Shown here one piece after another: positions 60,579-64,000 of a stretch of 64,000 nucleotides of DNA (the stretch's first letter is position 1; each line of letters starts with the position of its first letter). The DNA comes from CAJQQY01 sp045106765. Its GTDB lineage: Bacteria; Bacteroidota; Bacteroidia; Chitinophagales; Saprospiraceae. The position numbers were made by a program, and so were the translations under genes. The DNA lies in the NCBI GenBank assembly GCA_045106765.1, contig JBGCFD010000102.1, positions 1 to 64,000 of the forward strand. The letters run 5' to 3'. The notes under the pieces were generated by a model. That model saw only the letters and a program-made list of their open reading frames with translations, did no database searches and was not told the origin of the DNA.

Positions 60579-62417
60579 ATGAGAAACACTTTTTATGGCA
60601 TCCTTGCTGTAGGCTTATTGTTATTTTCATCATCTAACATTTACGCAAATTTTACCTCCAATTGCAAGCCTTCCGTTCATATTCAACCTGTCAAAGGAAA
60701 TTACATTCCACAACTCAATGGCGATATCGAAAACCTCGAAAAGTTCCTGCTTGAACTGGCCGAGCAAAATGCAAACTATTGCAAAGTTTCGTTAAGAATT
60801 GATTTTAAAGAAGGATTGGAACCCAAGCAAACGATCACCCGTGGAGAATCAAGATATAATGAAAAACTATTTTTGGAAGTACAATATTTTTCACCTTTAT
60901 ACGAAGCAGTTATTGAAAATGAAGAAGGTGATATTTTGCATAAAATAGAATTGGGAAAAGAATTAAAATCTATTGAATATTCTAATGCTAAGTTGAATAA
61001 TCATGACGCACTTTACACAGAATGGAGAAGAACTAGTAAAGGTAATTTGTCTAAAATAGAAACGGATGCAAATAATTTTCAAGAATTGATTGATTTTTTA
61101 AAAATAGAAAATGGAATGAGTGTTCCTGCAAAACCATCTTTGGTAACTCTTGAAAAGAAAGATGTTTTAGCACCAAAAGGAGAAGTTGCAAGAGTGGAAA
61201 AGAAAGCAAAACCAAATAGAAAAAGTAGAAGAAAAGCAAAGAAAAAATCTAAATCAAAAAGTAAAAACTCGAAAGAGATAGCCAAAACAAAAACGGCATC
61301 TACTCAAAAAGATAGTGTTGCAAAAGTTGAAAGAGAAGTCGATTCAGAAACTAAAGTAGCTAAGCAAGAGTCGAAAGAAATAGTAAAATCTAAAGTTTCA
61401 TCTACTCAAAAAGATAGTATTGTAAAAGTTGAAAAGGAAGTCGATTCAGAAATTAAAGTAGCTAGGCAAGAGTCGAAAGAAATAGTAAAATCTAAAGTTT
61501 CATCTACTCAAAAAGATAGCGTTGCAAAAGTTGAAAAAGAGGTTGAGCCAAAAGTTAAAGTTGAAGAAACAGCGAAATCAGAATCAAAGCCTATTCAAAA
61601 AATAGTTAAGAAATCAGAGCGTAAACCAACAAAGTCTGAATCAAATTCTGCGCTTAAAATTTCAAATAAAAAAACGACACCTAAAAAAGCGGCACCTTCT
61701 AAATTGGAAAAATATTCGCCACCAACGACTTCAACAGAAGTTGTAAAAATAAATAAAAATCAGTCTCAAGAATCATCTGGACCAAGAGAAATTATCTCTG
61801 ACGATGAGATGTTTGAAACTGTAGGAGTGGAAGAACCATTGGCAGGAATGGTTCGATTTCAATTTCCTTATGGAAAAAATTATACGATAATTAACGAAAG
61901 TGATTTTTCCATAAAAATAAATACGGGGAGAGAAAGTGGGAAGGTTTTTGCTGATAATTCCATCAAACCGAAAGAAGAAAAGAATGTAAAAAATAAATTT
62001 AAAAACGGAGATTGGTATTCGATAGTTTATCCTGAAAAGTTGCATAAGAAAGATGTAGAAAGTTATAAAAAATCTATTGAATCTATTTTATCTGATTCGG
62101 ATCTTTCAGATCTTGAGGAAGATTTTTTCAAAATGTCAGAACAATTAATTCCTAACCTCGATATTATTTCGAATGAAAATCCTTTGACAGATACTTCACA
62201 AAAAGAAAAAGTGGCAACTAGATTTCAAAAATTTATAGATGAAAAAGACATTGAAATTGTTGAAGGAAATAAGCAAAAGAAAGGAGCAATTCAACTCAAA
62301 GAGTTACTCACTCTAATTGTTCAATCACATCGATTGCATCATTATTATAAATATACAGTCGGTGCCTCAGCGAAAAAACGACCGGTGAATAAATTGCCAA
62401 GGTTTCGGAAAAACTAA
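60579..62417 (+). CDS. Secreted Lys-rich repeat protein, function unknown
   Basis: 612 residues. Signal peptide MRNTFYGILAVGLLLFSSSN, a globular N-terminal domain (to about 185), then a very Lys/Ser/Glu-rich low-complexity region (about 185-400). This contains a 34-residue tandem repeat (STQKDSVAKVEREVDSETKV...), two full copies and half of a third, encoded by 102-base units at 61299, 61401 and 61503. A C-terminal domain follows (EEPLAGMVRFQFPYGKNYTI, IKLE-type helices, KKRPVNKLPRFRKN). No known family. The linker looks disordered and may cross the peptidoglycan. Confidence 0.68.
   Translation: MRNTFYGILAVGLLLFSSSNIYANFTSNCKPSVHIQPVKGNYIPQLNGDIENLEKFLLELAEQNANYCKVSLRIDFKEGLEPKQTITRGESRYNEKLFLEVQYFSPLYEAVIENEEGDILHKIELGKELKSIEYSNAKLNNHDALYTEWRRTSKGNLSKIETDANNFQELIDFLKIENGMSVPAKPSLVTLEKKDVLAPKGEVARVEKKAKPNRKSRRKAKKKSKSKSKNSKEIAKTKTASTQKDSVAKVEREVDSETKVAKQESKEIVKSKVSSTQKDSIVKVEKEVDSEIKVARQESKEIVKSKVSSTQKDSVAKVEKEVEPKVKVEETAKSESKPIQKIVKKSERKPTKSESNSALKISNKKTTPKKAAPSKLEKYSPPTTSTEVVKINKNQSQESSGPREIISDDEMFETVGVEEPLAGMVRFQFPYGKNYTIINESDFSIKINTGRESGKVFADNSIKPKEEKNVKNKFKNGDWYSIVYPEKLHKKDVESYKKSIESILSDSDLSDLEEDFFKMSEQLIPNLDIISNENPLTDTSQKEKVATRFQKFIDEKDIEIVEGNKQKKGAIQLKELLTLIVQSHRLHHYYKYTVGASAKKRPVNKLPRFRKN
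61299..61556 (+). repeat. 102-base tandem repeat inside the Lys-rich gene
   Basis: Units begin TCTACTCAAAAAGATAG at 61299, 61401 and 61503; the first two are complete and differ at about five bases, the third runs about half a unit. Multiple of three, so copy-number change would keep the frame. Confidence 0.85.
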
Positions 62418-62534
62418 GTTCTATAAAAATTCGAAAAAATGACATCTTAAAAAAAGGTGTCATTTTTTTTGCATATAAAACTATCAAGTGTTAGTTTTAT
62501 ACAACATTTCGGTCGTATAAAAGTTATAATAATA

Positions 62535-63608
62535 ATGAGCGATAAATTTCACCAAATAAAAGTATCAGCAATTGAAAAATCTACTCCAGATTGTTCAATT
62601 ATTTCCTTCGATATTCCTCAGGAATTGCGAGAACAATTTACCTTTAAGCAAGGGCAATATTTGACCTTGCAAGCGGAAATTGAAGGAGAGGAAGTTCGTC
62701 GATCTTATTCTTTGTGTTCAAGTCCGATGGATAATGAATGGAAAGTTGGGATCAAACAAATTGAAGAAGGAAAATTCTCCACCTTCGCCAATGAGATTTT
62801 AAAAGTAGGCGACGAACTAGAGGTGATGCCACCCAATGGAAAATTCTACGTAGAAGTAGACAAGACCAAACAAAAAAATTATGTAGCCTTCGCAGCAGGA
62901 AGTGGAATCACGCCAATTTTTTCCATCATCAAAACTCATTTGCTGGCAGAACCAAAATCAACTTTTAAATTATTCTACATCAACCCAAGAGTGGTGTCGA
63001 TTATTTTAAAAGAAGAATTGGAAGCATTGAAAAACCAATTTATGAGTCGACTTGAAATTTTTTATTTTTTAACCAAAGAACACCGAAGCGTGCCTTTGTT
63101 AAAAGGTAGATTGAGCGAAGAAAAAATGGAAACGATTTTTAAAACTATTTGCGATGTCAATCAAATTGATGAATATTTTTCTTGTGGACCAGAGGCGATG
63201 ATTTTGATGATTCGAGATTTTTTATTGGAAAAAAATGTAGCGAAAGAAAAAAATCATTTTGAATTATTCACCACCGCAGGAAGCAATGTAGAAGCGAAGA
63301 AAAAAGTTGCTCAAACCTTCAAAGGAAAAGTCGCAGACATCACGATTCTGGAAGGTGGAAAAAGCATGAATTTTAAAATCGAACAAGGCTCAGATAATAT
63401 TTTAGATGCAGCATTAAAGAATGCAGCAGATCTTCCCTTCGCATGCAAAGGTGGCGTATGCTGCACTTGTCGCGCAAAATTAATTGAAGGAAATGTAGAA
63501 GTTTTAGTAAATTATGGACTCGAAGAAGAAGAAATTGAACAAGGCTATATTTTGACTTGTCAGTCGATTCCGACGAGTGAGAAAGTTGTGGTTGATTTTG
63601 ATTCATAG
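62535..63608 (+). CDS. paaE: Phenylacetyl-CoA epoxidase reductase subunit PaaE
   Basis: 357 residues from ATG 62535 (an in-frame GTG at 62457 adds a non-homologous leader). PaaE passes electrons from NADPH to the PaaABC epoxidase. FAD domain: RRSYSLCSSP; NAD domain: FAAGSGITPIFSIIKT and EYFSCGPEAMILMIR; C-terminal plant-type ferredoxin with LPFACKGGVCCTCRAKL and ILTCQSIP giving the four [2Fe-2S] cysteines. paaA follows in the same direction. In many bacteria paaE comes last in paaABCDE; here it precedes paaA. Confidence 0.92.
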   Translation: MSDKFHQIKVSAIEKSTPDCSIISFDIPQELREQFTFKQGQYLTLQAEIEGEEVRRSYSLCSSPMDNEWKVGIKQIEEGKFSTFANEILKVGDELEVMPPNGKFYVEVDKTKQKNYVAFAAGSGITPIFSIIKTHLLAEPKSTFKLFYINPRVVSIILKEELEALKNQFMSRLEIFYFLTKEHRSVPLLKGRLSEEKMETIFKTICDVNQIDEYFSCGPEAMILMIRDFLLEKNVAKEKNHFELFTTAGSNVEAKKKVAQTFKGKVADITILEGGKSMNFKIEQGSDNILDAALKNAADLPFACKGGVCCTCRAKLIEGNVEVLVNYGLEEEEIEQGYILTCQSIPTSEKVVVDFDS

Positions 63609-63934
63609 AACACGACACAACCCCCGACCCCTAAAGGGGAGTTTTAGATTTCCCTTCGAAAAATTGATGTTTCTAATTTGAAATATCAATTCTCAAATTA
63701 GCTTTAGGGAAAGATTTCCCCGCAATGTTAGGAGCGGGTAGGGAACGGCGAAAAATGTGGGTGCGGGTGCCAGCATGGAGAAAAGCATTTTTTTCCTGCA
63801 TCGCTTGAAACCAGAGTTTCAAAGAGCGATTGCAAAAAGAATTTTTGGTTACTTTTTTTTCGAATGAAAAAAGTAACACTCCCGCAAACAAGAAAAGATT
63901 AGAAGATAAATTTTCCATATAAAATCCAAGTATC
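63609..63934. other. Intergenic region between paaE and paaA
   Basis: 326 bases without a gene. Holds a small perfect hairpin CCCCTAAAGGGG (63628-63639), possibly a paaE terminator, and copy 2 of the repeat described at 5528 (63711-63890). Confidence 0.7.
63711..63890. repeat. Dispersed intergenic repeat, copy 2 (with A/T hairpin)
   Basis: Shares GGCGAAAAATGTGGGTG and the 28-base hairpin (63849-63876, arms TTACTTTTTT/AAAAAAGTAA) with 5528-5665; about 50 extra bases lie between these blocks. The paaA start follows 45 bases later. Confidence 0.7.
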
Positions 63935-64000
63935 ATGAATACCCAAGATTTAGAAAAAAAATTCCAAGACAGAATCGACGCAGGCGAAAAAATCGAACCA
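63935..64000 (+). CDS. paaA: Phenylacetyl-CoA epoxidase subunit PaaA (3' partial)
   Basis: Only 22 codons are inside the window: MNTQDLEKKFQDRIDAGEKI followed by EP. This matches the PaaA N terminus (…EERFEQRIAQETAIEP in E. coli as I remember it), and the position after paaE supports it. PaaA is the di-iron catalytic subunit that epoxidises phenylacetyl-CoA. Confidence 0.8.
   Translation, partial: MNTQDLEKKFQDRIDAGEKIEP

Noticed and set aside
61299..61556. Regular repeats considered as a CRISPR array
   Set aside because: Units are 102 bases, adjacent without spacers, and in frame inside a coding sequence; they are protein repeats.

Overview
The window looks like chromosomal DNA of a Bacteroidota bacterium, most likely a marine or aquatic member of the Saprospiria. 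This is inferred from the strong A+T richness, the lack of Shine-Dalgarno sequences, TAnnTTTG-type promoter boxes, many lipoproteins and 'SxxQ/SAQ'-type signal peptides, 7TM-AraC regulators, YwqK, DUF2911, DUF4197 and CHAT proteins, and a Pfa-type polyunsaturated fatty acid synthase. No rRNA, tRNA or CRISPR array was seen.

Layout. 1-7.4 kb: the end of a PUFA synthase megasynthase (CLF-AT-DH-DH, 5' end outside the window), then pfaD. 7.4-25.9 kb: ordinary accessory genes (lipoproteins, a membrane AraC regulator, a GH113-like glycosidase, a beta-lactamase-fold serine hydrolase, an alpha/beta hydrolase, an overlapping cysE-cysM pair, an amidohydrolase, galM). Between them lie three broken genes: a vanadium haloperoxidase relic, a membrane gene split by an in-frame TAG, and a short TraB-like lipoprotein. 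26.1-36.7 kb: the most unusual block. It holds a sigma-70 factor, a membrane TPR protein that looks like its anti-sigma partner, a membrane-anchored TPR-CHAT protease, and at least six exported proteins of CsgG/FlgT-like or 'PTIMVIPF' type, interrupted by a tandem pair of small outer-membrane proteins. 36.7-38.2 kb: a TetR regulator and a short-chain dehydrogenase sharing one identical palindromic operator. 38.3-45.2 kb: a 4-hydroxybutyryl-CoA dehydratase-like enzyme, an intact IS256-type element sitting inside a terminator hairpin, a long YwqK/MORN-repeat protein, a trehalase relic next to a dispersed repeat, and HMG-CoA reductase. 45.2-51.6 kb: envelope proteins, an M48 protease and an IS5-type element. 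51.6-62.4 kb: a TesA-like esterase, AI-2E family permease, DUF4197, a FolB-CWC fusion, glutaryl-CoA dehydrogenase, an OmpA protein, PabB, a TetR regulator and a lysine-rich repeat protein. 62.5-64 kb: paaE and the first codons of paaA.

How the genes fit together. The glutaryl-CoA dehydrogenase, the AbfD-like enzyme and Paa genes point to acyl-CoA and aromatic acid catabolism. HMG-CoA reductase suggests a mevalonate route. FolB and PabB serve folate. The sigma/CHAT/CsgG-like block is the best candidate for an undescribed system: a regulated envelope module with a caspase-like protease. Intergenic DNA is rich in hairpins, including three families of dispersed repeats and an 18-base motif that recurs at least seven times.
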